From Chloroflexota bacterium (lineage in GTDB: Bacteria; Chloroflexota; Dehalococcoidia; UBA2247; RBG-13-53-26), in assembly GCA_026389585.1 (NCBI GenBank), contig JAPLHP010000083.1:1-45146 (forward strand): a DNA stretch of 45,146 nucleotides. Direction: 5' to 3'. Shown piece by piece: positions 31,384 to 39,569 of this stretch. Numbering within the stretch: position 1 is the first letter of the stretch; every line of letters begins with the position of its first letter. The position numbers and the translations under genes were made by a program. Under the pieces are notes generated by a model that was given only the letters and a program-made list of their open reading frames with translations, was not told where the DNA came from and did not search any database.

Positions 31384-34300
31384 ATGACCCATTCTTTAGG
31401 CATAGATATTGGCTCTGTCAACGTAAAACTGGCGCTTATCGACAGGGACGACAGAGTAGTCTTACTCGATAGTGAAAAGGTGACCTCCAGTTCCCAGGCT
31501 GCGGTCGCATTACTAATTGCAAGGCTAGCCAGAAAATTCAATATCCAAGAGATCAACACAGCTGCTCTATCTGGTTCAGCCGTCACCATGGTATCCAATA
31601 AACTAAACTGGTCTGAATATAGCAGCTCGCTATCAATTGCTTCAGGGCTTCTCCATTTCCATCCAGAGGCAAAAACCATCATACAAATTGGCGGGCAGAG
31701 TTCTTTTGTCATGGAACTCGAGGATGGGCTAAGGAAACCATGGAGGGTTGCCTCAAATCCTCTTTGCGCAGCAGGCACCGGTATGTTCCTGGGGCAGCAG
31801 GCATACAGACTCGGGATAAGCATGGAGGACTTCTCACGTCTTGCGATGGAATTTGAAGGCACTCCACCCAGGATAGCCGCCAGGTGTAGCGTCTTCGCCA
31901 AGACTGACCTTATTCACCTGCAGCAGAAGGGGGTTCCGATAGGGGCAATGCTCTACGCACTCTGTGGCAGCATAGCCCGAATGGTAGCCTCTCTCAAAAA
32001 AGGCGTGTTCGAGGAACCAATCTTCTGCGTTGGTGGTGTTGCTGCCAATGCTGCGATAATCAAAGCCCTCAATGAGGTACTGTCTGCAAGAAACGGGCGT
32101 CCGGCGAACGTTATTGTTCCAGAGAATAATCTATATATTGAGGCTTTGGGGGCAGCCATACTTTCCAGAGAATCTGGAAGAATTTCAAAAGTCACAGTGC
32201 TGTCTGAAGCAGAAGTCAAGCAACAGTATTTTGAAATGCCAAGGCTTGAAAAGAACGGCCAGCAATCTAACTGTTGGGCAACACCAGTAATAGAGAAACC
32301 GTTCACGGGCTATCTTGGGGTTGATGTTGGGTCTACCAGTACAAAGGCAGTCATAATCGACGAATCTGGCCAGAAGATCATAGCAAGGAGTTACCTGATG
32401 ACAGCAGGAAGGCCGTTAGATGCTGTAAAAGAGGTCTTCCATAATCTGCTGCGACATGTGGGAGATACGGCTATGATCGCTGGAGTAGGTGTCACCGGCT
32501 CCGGGAGATATCTGGTAGGCAGCTTTATCGGTGCAGATTTAATAAAGAACGAGATCACTGCACAGACAAGAGCTGCAGCAGAACTAGACCCCGAAGCAGA
32601 TATCATTGAAATAGGGGGGCAGGATTCAAAGCTCGTCATAAAGCGAAACGGTGTCGTTGTTGATTATCAGATGAATAAGGCCTGCGCCGCTGGTACTGGC
32701 AGCTTTATCGATGAACTGGCTGAGCAGCTTGGTATCCATGTTCAAAACGGTGAATTCGCCAACCTGGCATTCAAGGCTACACACACCATCGATTTGGGAA
32801 CAAGGTGCGCTGCCTTTATGGGACAGGCAGTGGCTTCGGCTCAGCAAGGAGGCGTCCCTCTGGAAGTCATCACTGCCAGTCTGGCTAACTCTATTGCCGG
32901 GAACTACCTTTCTAAAGTCGTGGAAACAAGAAAGCTGGGCGACAAAGTTATATTGACTGGAGCAGTATTCTACAACGAGGCTGTTGTTTCTGCTTTTCAA
33001 AATGCACTACAAGGGAAAACCACTATCGTACCTGAGCACAAGGAGGTTAGTGGTGCTATAGGTGCAGCACTTCTCGCCAGGGAAAGCACGGAAGGCGGAA
33101 GCTCAAAGTTCAAAGGATTCCAGAAAGTCATCGACAGTAATCACAACCTCACAACCTTTGTCTGCAAAGTGTGCGACAACAACTGCAACATCAGTCGACT
33201 GGACATACCCAACGAAAAGTCAACGTTCTACGGCAGCAGGTGCGACCTTTTCGACAGCACTATCAGCCATGAAAAAATAGAAACCGCTTTTGATGAACGT
33301 GAGAAGCTGTTATTCAAGCAGTACAAAGAAAAAGAGGGCACACCATCTGTCGGTATTCCCAGGGCGCTCGCAGCATATGATTACGCCCCGTTGCTCATTG
33401 GCTTTCTTAACTCGCTGGGCACAAAGGTGGTCCTTTCAAGCAAAACCACCAAGCAAATCACAGAAGAGGCCGTGGAATTGGGCTATACAGACAGTTGCTT
33501 CCCCCTCAAGTTGCTACATGGCCATGCGGCAAGTCTCAAGCAAGTCGACTACATCCTCTACCCCTCTGCTATCCGACTTGGCCTGAAAGAAGGTGATGAG
33601 GATCAAAAATACTCCTGCCCTCTAGTTCAGGCTTCTCCATTTATTATTCGCCAGGCCCTCAATCTCGAACAACGAATGCTTATACCTGTGATCGATCTTA
33701 GCAGAGGTAACGATGATACGATAAATAATCTGACAGATGTTGCAGTGCGAATGGGATTCACCAAGAAACAAGGAAAGATGGCTGCAATCGCCGGACTTGA
33801 AGCTCAAAGTGAATTCGAAGCGGCCCTGGTGGAGCACGGCAAGAAGCTACTGCAACAGATCCGTCATAATAATCAACTGGGTGTAGTGATATTCTCCCGT
33901 TCATACATGTCTCAAGATTCAGGCGCCAATCTTGGTATCGCCGAAAAGCTCGCCCAACTCGGTGTAGTGCCTATACCACTAGACTACCTATCGCTGTCTT
34001 CGGTGAATGTTAGAGAATACTCAGACCGACCATACTGGTTCTGCGAAAGCAAGCACATAGCCGGGGCGGCAATAGCAGCAAAAGACCCACAACTTTACGG
34101 GCTAATACTAACAAACTTTGGCTGTGGTCCCAACTCATTCGTGCTCAATATTGTTCGAGATATTATGGGCAACAAACCGTTAGGCCAATTGGAAATCGAT
34201 GAACACGCAGCAGAGGCTGGTATCATTACGCGACTCGAAGCTTTTGTGGATACCATAAATGGGTTTGCGCGCTCATCCAAATCATACAGCTTCCCAACCG

Positions 34301-35541
34301 AGGATAAGAATATCCGCCGGGAAGCACCTACGACTGTTAATTCAAATAAGGTTATCCTCATACCAAGGATGTGCACACATGCTGAGGTACTTGGCGCTGC
34401 AATGGAAGCCTTTGGAGTGAAAGCAGTCGTGCTTCCTGAGCCAGACGAAAGAAACCTCCTTTACAGTAACAAGGTCACATCAGGCAAGGAATGCTTGCCA
34501 TACCGCGTGAGCCTCGGTGACTTCATGAGGTTTTTCTACGAAGGCAACAGCTATGGTTTCGGGCCAAAAGATGTCGAAGGCTTCATGGCCAGTGCCTTCG
34601 GTCCTTGCCGCTTTGGGAAATACGCTGTAGAACAAATCAGAATACTGAGAGAAATTGGCTTCAATCTTCAGATACGAACTACCGTGTCAAATAACGCCTA
34701 TCGTGATTTGAATATTGGTACAGGATTCGAGCGCCTGGCTTGGAATGGCATTGTAGCCGTGGATTATCTCGAAAGGCTTCTTTGGCGAACTCGGCCTTAT
34801 GAAAAATCAATCGGAGTGACTGATGCATTATTCAACGAGTGCCTGACTGATCTTGCCAACCATATCCGCAAAAGAGAGAAATTCGACTACTACTTAAGAC
34901 AGGTAACCACAAGATTTAAGGCTCTGATTGACCCTGACAAGCCCAGAAGACCAATCGTAGGGATCAATGGTGAGATATACTTGCGATCTAACAGATTCAG
35001 TAATAGAGACATGGTGAGAGAATGCGAAAAGGCAGGGCTTGAGGTCATAGTCTCCCCGATTGGAGAGTGGCTGAAGTATATTACCCACCGGAACATTGAG
35101 GACGGTATCAGAGAAAGAAGACTGAAGAAGATCGTGATAGGTTATCTGAGGCAGCTTCAGCTAGAAAGAGATGAAAGCTCGGTGATCAGCAATTTCAAAG
35201 AGCTGATTGACAGCCGAGAGCCTTCAATAAAAGAGATACTTTCGTTCTCCAGTCAATACCTTTCTCCAAAATGTGGCAGTGAAGCAGTAGTTAGCATAGG
35301 CGCTGGGATTGAATGGATGGAGAATCCGAACTTTGCCGGTGTGATATCGGTAATGCCACACGGCTGCATGCCCGGAGGAATCGTGGCTGCTATGTCTGAG
35401 AATTTCAGCAGAATGTATGGGAAGCCGTGGATCAACCTGACTTACGATGGATTCCTCGAGTCCAACAATCTAGTTAAGCTGAGCAACTTTGCCGAAGTCA
35501 TTAGATTCTGCAATAAGAAGAATGGTAGTAGCCTTACATGA
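31384..35541 (+). CDS. Fused 2-hydroxyacyl-CoA dehydratase activator with tandem BadF/BcrD domains, DUF2229 and HgdB-like region
   Basis: A 1385-residue multidomain protein. Residues 1-265 and about 305-565 are two ASKHA ATPase domains: LGIDIGSVNVKLALID and YLGVDVGSTSTKAVIID start them, and each has CAAGTG (Cys128, Cys434) plus a second cysteine (Cys168, Cys475) that in HgdC-type activators ligate a 4Fe-4S cluster between two subunits. Tandem copies could form this site within one chain. A linker with VCDNNCNISRLD leads to a DUF2229 region (about 640-880), and residues from about 970 resemble the HgdB-type dehydratase (MPHGCMPGGIVAA near the end). It is transcribed alone. Such fusions are widespread in anaerobes but their reaction is not known; ATP-driven reduction of a dehydratase or corrinoid-like partner is plausible. 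Confidence 0.87.
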   Translation: MTHSLGIDIGSVNVKLALIDRDDRVVLLDSEKVTSSSQAAVALLIARLARKFNIQEINTAALSGSAVTMVSNKLNWSEYSSSLSIASGLLHFHPEAKTIIQIGGQSSFVMELEDGLRKPWRVASNPLCAAGTGMFLGQQAYRLGISMEDFSRLAMEFEGTPPRIAARCSVFAKTDLIHLQQKGVPIGAMLYALCGSIARMVASLKKGVFEEPIFCVGGVAANAAIIKALNEVLSARNGRPANVIVPENNLYIEALGAAILSRESGRISKVTVLSEAEVKQQYFEMPRLEKNGQQSNCWATPVIEKPFTGYLGVDVGSTSTKAVIIDESGQKIIARSYLMTAGRPLDAVKEVFHNLLRHVGDTAMIAGVGVTGSGRYLVGSFIGADLIKNEITAQTRAAAELDPEADIIEIGGQDSKLVIKRNGVVVDYQMNKACAAGTGSFIDELAEQLGIHVQNGEFANLAFKATHTIDLGTRCAAFMGQAVASAQQGGVPLEVITASLANSIAGNYLSKVVETRKLGDKVILTGAVFYNEAVVSAFQNALQGKTTIVPEHKEVSGAIGAALLARESTEGGSSKFKGFQKVIDSNHNLTTFVCKVCDNNCNISRLDIPNEKSTFYGSRCDLFDSTISHEKIETAFDEREKLLFKQYKEKEGTPSVGIPRALAAYDYAPLLIGFLNSLGTKVVLSSKTTKQITEEAVELGYTDSCFPLKLLHGHAASLKQVDYILYPSAIRLGLKEGDEDQKYSCPLVQASPFIIRQALNLEQRMLIPVIDLSRGNDDTINNLTDVAVRMGFTKKQGKMAAIAGLEAQSEFEAALVEHGKKLLQQIRHNNQLGVVIFSRSYMSQDSGANLGIAEKLAQLGVVPIPLDYLSLSSVNVREYSDRPYWFCESKHIAGAAIAAKDPQLYGLILTNFGCGPNSFVLNIVRDIMGNKPLGQLEIDEHAAEAGIITRLEAFVDTINGFARSSKSYSFPTEDKNIRREAPTTVNSNKVILIPRMCTHAEVLGAAMEAFGVKAVVLPEPDERNLLYSNKVTSGKECLPYRVSLGDFMRFFYEGNSYGFGPKDVEGFMASAFGPCRFGKYAVEQIRILREIGFNLQIRTTVSNNAYRDLNIGTGFERLAWNGIVAVDYLERLLWRTRPYEKSIGVTDALFNECLTDLANHIRKREKFDYYLRQVTTRFKALIDPDKPRRPIVGINGEIYLRSNRFSNRDMVRECEKAGLEVIVSPIGEWLKYITHRNIEDGIRERRLKKIVIGYLRQLQLERDESSVISNFKELIDSREPSIKEILSFSSQYLSPKCGSEAVVSIGAGIEWMENPNFAGVISVMPHGCMPGGIVAAMSENFSRMYGKPWINLTYDGFLESNNLVKLSNFAEVIRFCNKKNGSSLT

Positions 35542-35603
35542 AACCCGCCCTTCTTTTGAAATAGACTCGCGCTGCTCACATACATCCACTACTAATAAGC
35601 CCA

Positions 35604-36134
35604 CTAACGCAGGGAAGTACTCAGCAATCCAGCAATGCTCTTGGCATCGCATATTCTACCTGAAGCAATAAGGGCTCGAACCTCTGCAGGAGAGACACGT
35701 ACCACCTCAATACTCTCGGTATCCTCAGCTTGCAAAGGGCTGGGGACAAGCTCGGTGGCAAGGTAAAGATACAAATACTCCGTACAGTATCCCGGGGCAG
35801 AGTAGAATCCCCCCAACCGTACGATCTTCTGGGGTAGATAGCCTGTCTCCTCCCTCAATTCGCGGCACACCGCCTGGTCTGGGGTCTCCCCAGGTTCGAT
35901 ACCACCGGCAGGGATTTCCAGAAGGTCCTTCCCCACCGCATAACGGAACTGACGAACCAGAAGAATACTACCATCAGCATCTACAGCCAAGATGGCTACA
36001 CAATCGCTATGTTCCACGACTTCCCGAGTGGTCTCCCTGCCGCTGGGTTTCTGCACTGTATCTACCTTCAGTTGTACTGCTCGCCCCTGGTATACTCGCT
36101 GGCTATGCAACAACTGCTCAACAGCCTCGCTCAA
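35604..36134 (-). CDS. Nudix hydrolase, ADP-ribose pyrophosphatase type
   Basis: A 176-residue protein with a complete Nudix box, GGIEPGETPDQAVCRELREE followed by TGY. The preceding VRQFRYAVGKDLLEIPAG and following LGGFYSAPGYCTEYLYLYLA are typical of ADP-ribose pyrophosphatases, which split ADP-ribose into AMP and ribose-5-phosphate. I chose TTG at 36134, which has AGGAGG four bases upstream; a TTG at 36155 would place that site inside the gene. It is the last gene of a minus-strand group with a GNAT protein, NAD kinase and a PAC2 protein, consistent with NAD-related upkeep. Confidence 0.88.
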   Translation of the reverse strand: MSEAVEQLLHSQRVYQGRAVQLKVDTVQKPSGRETTREVVEHSDCVAILAVDADGSILLVRQFRYAVGKDLLEIPAGGIEPGETPDQAVCRELREETGYLPQKIVRLGGFYSAPGYCTEYLYLYLATELVPSPLQAEDTESIEVVRVSPAEVRALIASGRICDAKSIAGLLSTSLR

Positions 36135-36179
36135 CACACCTCCTCTGGGAATCAAAGGGGATTCCCCAACCGAACACCA

Positions 36180-36641
36180 TCAAGAAACGTTATATGTCAA
36201 GGCAACTTCGTCGCAGTTAGGAAACTTGGGGCAACGGTAGCACTCAGACCAAATCTTTCGCGGCAGCTCCAGCTTATCTACCTGGCGGAAACCAAGCTTT
36301 TCAAAAAAGGCTGCCTTATAAGTCAAACAAAAGACCTGTTGGATACCCAGTTCCTTCGCTTCCCTCAGACATGCTTCAATAAGCCTCGCCCCAATCCCCT
36401 GGCCCTGGCAGTCTTCGCTCACCGCCACACCTCTGACCTCAGCCAAATCAGACCAGTATATATGGAGGGAGGCACAGCCAATTACCTTGTCTCCATCTCT
36501 GACCACAAAAAAGTCTCTTATGTTCTCATATATTTCGCTTAGGGCCCGCGGCAACATGACCCCCTTCTCAGCAAAGTAGTTGGCCAACTTGTGTATCTGG
36601 GGGCCATCATCAATCCTGGCTTTTTCTACCTTCAAGGTCAT
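36180..36641 (-). CDS. GNAT acetyltransferase, ArgA-like (N-acetylglutamate synthase-like)
   Basis: A 153-residue single-domain GNAT protein: VRGVAVSEDCQGQGIGARLI is the acetyl-CoA motif A and AAFFEKLGFRQVDKLELPRK motif B. The C-terminus has WSECYRCPKFPNCDEVAL, a cysteine-bearing tail seen in short ArgA-type N-acetylglutamate synthases of several bacteria. That suggests arginine biosynthesis, although no other arg gene is present. The start is ambiguous: ATG 36641 or TTG 36650, since GGAGG overlaps the interval. It follows nadK by 16 bases. Confidence 0.8.
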   Translation of the reverse strand: MTLKVEKARIDDGPQIHKLANYFAEKGVMLPRALSEIYENIRDFFVVRDGDKVIGCASLHIYWSDLAEVRGVAVSEDCQGQGIGARLIEACLREAKELGIQQVFCLTYKAAFFEKLGFRQVDKLELPRKIWSECYRCPKFPNCDEVALTYNVS

Positions 36642-36657
36642 CTCCTCCAACCTACAT

Positions 36658-37524
36658 TCAATCTCTTACTTTCACCCTCAGTCTCTGCTCGAGAGCACTA
36701 TAGAAGAAATCGCGAGGATACATCCTCAGAAAACGAGCGCCCTGCTGGCTCCGCTTTGCAGTGATTCTGTCCCCGTCCTGCAGCGCGAGATTTATCTGCC
36801 CATCGACGCTCAGCACAGCCTCATGGTAAGTATGGACTTGCATTTCCACCACGGCCGTGGATGGCAAAACCAAAGCGTAAGACAGGCTCAAATGAGCTGA
36901 GACCGGTGTGACCATGATCTCCTCAGCTTGGGGAAAGAGGATGGGCCCTCCAGCCGCCAAGGAGTAGCCGGTGCTGCCAGTGGCAGTGGCAATGATAACA
37001 CCATCAGCTCTGTAAGTTGTCAGAGGTGCACCGTTTACAGCAGCTGACACCTGAATGATTCTCGGCACTGAACCTCTGCCGATGAGCACATCATTCAGAG
37101 CATGGAATGATCTGGGTAACCCCTTGTCAGTCCTGCCGTTAGTTTCAGAAGACAGGTCTACCTGCAGCATGGTACGTTGATCAATCCAACCCTCTCCACA
37201 GAGCACTGCGGGCAACTTTTCCAACAGGTCATCAGCCGAAAACTCAGTCATGAAGCCAAGATGGCCTAGATTCACCCCAACGATGGGAATATTCTGAAAG
37301 GCTACCGCGCGGGCGACCCGTAGAATAGTACCATCACCACCCACGCTGATGACCAAATCGGTGTCTTGCAACTGGGTTCTCATATCTTCTTCATCCCACG
37401 AGGAACAGGCCCATGCACTGGCCCTCATGGATGGTAACACCTCGGATAATCGTTCCGATAAGGCCTTCGCTGCTGGAATCTTCGGATGGTAGATAACGCC
37501 AACCCTTTTCACAGGACGGTTCAC
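36658..37524 (-). CDS. nadK: NAD kinase
   Basis: A 288-residue enzyme phosphorylating NAD+ to NADP+. The catalytic GGDGT loop is in LVISVGGDGTILRVARAVAF, followed by GVNLGHLGFMTEFS; ALNDVLIGRG and YRADGVIIATATGSTGYSLA are the conserved NAD-binding motifs. The GTG start overlaps the PAC2 stop by four bases (GTGA), with AAGGGGA upstream. Normal length; confident call. Confidence 0.96.
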   Translation of the reverse strand: MNRPVKRVGVIYHPKIPAAKALSERLSEVLPSMRASAWACSSWDEEDMRTQLQDTDLVISVGGDGTILRVARAVAFQNIPIVGVNLGHLGFMTEFSADDLLEKLPAVLCGEGWIDQRTMLQVDLSSETNGRTDKGLPRSFHALNDVLIGRGSVPRIIQVSAAVNGAPLTTYRADGVIIATATGSTGYSLAAGGPILFPQAEEIMVTPVSAHLSLSYALVLPSTAVVEMQVHTYHEAVLSVDGQINLALQDGDRITAKRSQQGARFLRMYPRDFFYSALEQRLRVKVRD

Positions 37525-38405
37525 TGTTTCCCCTTCTTGAAAAAATCTTCGATGTCTCTCATCATTCGCCTGAGCTCTTCGTCACTTATCGTCGCCGTTG
37601 TATTCTCAGGATAGCTAGCTGGCTGTTCACCCATTGGATAGACAACTTCCTTCTTGGCCTCCTCGTATAACTCGTCGTAGATCTTCCTCATTTCCGTTTC
37701 CGTACGCCTGGCGGAGTCTTCAAGCTCGCCAGTATCCACTACAATATCCTCCAGCCCAGCTAACTTCTCTAAAATAGACAGGGATGATCTGGGGTAATTG
37801 CTCCATGGGAATGGGAGTCTGGCAATATAGTGTGGTATCGGTGACCATAAGCCAAGAGCTTCGATATTCCTCACTTTAGCAAACCACATGAACAAAGAAT
37901 GTATAGTGCCAATGCCTCTATACTCAGGATACAGTGCAATGCCACAGCCTTCCACAAGTTGTTTCAAATGGGGCAGATTGACTACCCCCAAAACCGATGG
38001 GCTCTCCAAGTGAGTCACTCCTGTAGCACCAAACGCACCGACTATATAAAGTCTCTGAACCCCAAGACGGCCAGCAACGTCCAGAATCAGGTGAACGTAT
38101 TCATAGATCCTGGCTGTTGGCTGTTCACTTCTGAAAAGAACCAAATCATTCCCGTTTGTGTTGTTCTCCCAGTAATAAAACCCGTTCCTCATCATCTCCA
38201 GATCTTCTATCAGCCCGTCCTTGACTGAAATCCAAGGCACTACGGAGAAATCATAGGGTTCAATTCTACCAAACTCCTCAGCACACAGTTTGTTTCTTAA
38301 GTAGTCAATGATCCTCAAGCCTACATATCCGGTATCTGGCAAAGCCATGATCAACCTGGGGTTCTTTAACTTAGGCTCCTTATATAGCGTAACAGCTCTT
38401 TCCAT
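37521..38405 (-). CDS. PAC2 family protein
   Basis: A 294-residue protein of the PAC2 (proteasome assembly chaperone 2) superfamily, recognised from PRLIMALPDTGYVGLRIIDY, the acidic/aromatic segments that follow, LYIVGAFGATGVTHLESPSV and YRGIGTIHSLFMWFAKVRNI. Archaeal and actinobacterial relatives are linked to proteasomes, but many bacteria carry PAC2 genes without any, and none is visible here. The C-terminal 80 residues form a charged helical tail (KIYDELYEEAKKE, ELRRMMRDIEDFFKKG). ATG 38405 is preferred over TTG 38432; a weak -10 (TATAGT, about 38447-38452) lies upstream. Coupled to nadK by overlap. Function unknown. Confidence 0.82.
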   Translation of the reverse strand: MERAVTLYKEPKLKNPRLIMALPDTGYVGLRIIDYLRNKLCAEEFGRIEPYDFSVVPWISVKDGLIEDLEMMRNGFYYWENNTNGNDLVLFRSEQPTARIYEYVHLILDVAGRLGVQRLYIVGAFGATGVTHLESPSVLGVVNLPHLKQLVEGCGIALYPEYRGIGTIHSLFMWFAKVRNIEALGLWSPIPHYIARLPFPWSNYPRSSLSILEKLAGLEDIVVDTGELEDSARRTETEMRKIYDELYEEAKKEVVYPMGEQPASYPENTTATISDEELRRMMRDIEDFFKKGKQ

Positions 38406-38624
38406 AACGAGATTACCAATTGCCAGAGACAAAACGCCAATATTTACTATAATTACAGAGTGCCACTCAGCCAGAAACGCACAGGGACACCTCTGCCTAA
38501 TCTATCACTTTCCCATTATCTAGTAAAACAGCGCGACCTGCCGGCTAGCGAAACTATGAAAATGAATAGCACTCAAAGTCAGGCGCAGGCAAAAGTGGAA
38601 TTGAACCACGCAGCCTTGAGTTGA

Positions 38625-38654
38625 TTGACGATGAGCGAATAAAGAACCTATACT
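38625..38654 (+). promoter_or_regulatory. Promoter of the SDR gene
   Basis: TTGACG (38625-38630), 18-base spacer, TATACT (38649-38654). The expected transcript starts near 38661, leaving a short leader with GGAGG at 38673-38677 ahead of the ATG at 38685. One of the best sigma-70-type matches in the window. Confidence 0.7.
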
Positions 38655-38684
38655 GGCTAGAACAAACACTGCGGAGGTTTTCCG

Positions 38685-39443
38685 ATGAGACTACTAGAAG
38701 GAAAGGTTGCCTTGGTAACAGGCGGAAGCTCAGGAATCGGCCAGGCCACGGCTGTAGCATTCGCCAGGGAAGGTGCCAAGGTTGTCATTGCCGATGTAAG
38801 GGTGGAGGGGAGCGAGGAGACACTGCAAATGATTAAGGATGTTGGTGGCGAAGCTATTTTCGTCAAAACCGACGTAACAAAGGCAGCTGAGGTAGAAGCA
38901 ATGGCAAACAAAGCTGTCGAAACCTACGGTAGACTTGACTGCGCCTTCAATAACGCCGGCTTTGGGGGAGAGATAGCATTAATCACCAACAGCAAAGAAG
39001 AAACCTGGGACCGTGTAATCGACATCAACCTCAAAGGTGTGTGGCTTTGCATGAAATATGAGGTTCCACATATGCTCAAGCAGGGCAGCGGGGCTATTGT
39101 GAACACAGCGTCGGTGGCAGGACTAGTAGGCACCCCATCCCAGGCTGCTTATGTTGCCAGTAAACATGGCATTGTGGGCCTGACAAAATCAGTAGCACTG
39201 GATTATGCTACGTCTGGCATCCGGGTAAACGCTGTCTGTCCCGGGGTTATTCGGACACCCATGATCGGTCGCCGTATTGAAGCTAAGCCAAAAAGAGAAG
39301 CAGGCTATATAGCTATGGAACCAATGGGGCGACTTGGCAAACCTGAGGAGATCGCTGAAGCCGTGGTTTGGCTATGTTCAGATGCAGCTTCGTTTGTTAC
39401 CGGACATGCCATGGCCGTTGACGGTGGTCTCGTAGCACGATAG
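38685..39443 (+). CDS. Short-chain dehydrogenase/reductase (SDR), FabG-like
   Basis: A 252-residue classical SDR. Residues 8-20 hold the nucleotide motif VTGGSSGIGQATA; the acidic residue at the end of strand 2 (VVIADVRVEG) points to NAD+ rather than NADP+. NNAG is present in CAFNNAGFGG, the catalytic Ser in VNTASVAGL, and YxxxK in AAYVASKHGIVGLT. The C-terminus GHAMAVDGGLVAR is typical of glucose/3-oxoacyl/hydroxyacyl dehydrogenases of this size. It is monocistronic with its own promoter and a good GGAGG site. Substrate cannot be told. Confidence 0.9.
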   Translation: MRLLEGKVALVTGGSSGIGQATAVAFAREGAKVVIADVRVEGSEETLQMIKDVGGEAIFVKTDVTKAAEVEAMANKAVETYGRLDCAFNNAGFGGEIALITNSKEETWDRVIDINLKGVWLCMKYEVPHMLKQGSGAIVNTASVAGLVGTPSQAAYVASKHGIVGLTKSVALDYATSGIRVNAVCPGVIRTPMIGRRIEAKPKREAGYIAMEPMGRLGKPEEIAEAVVWLCSDAASFVTGHAMAVDGGLVAR

Positions 39444-39569
39444 CCGCCTAACTCACAATTTCGGCAGACTAAACGTAAACTTTCTTGGGCATAGCAGACA
39501 CAAAAATAATCCATAGGTCCACAAATCTAAATAGAATTCTTGTCGCTCTCGCGTTTCCCAAAAGTACGA

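Noticed and set aside
31374-31901. 175-codon minus-strand frame inside the activator gene
   Set aside because: Antisense shadow of a frame with strong ASKHA motifs.
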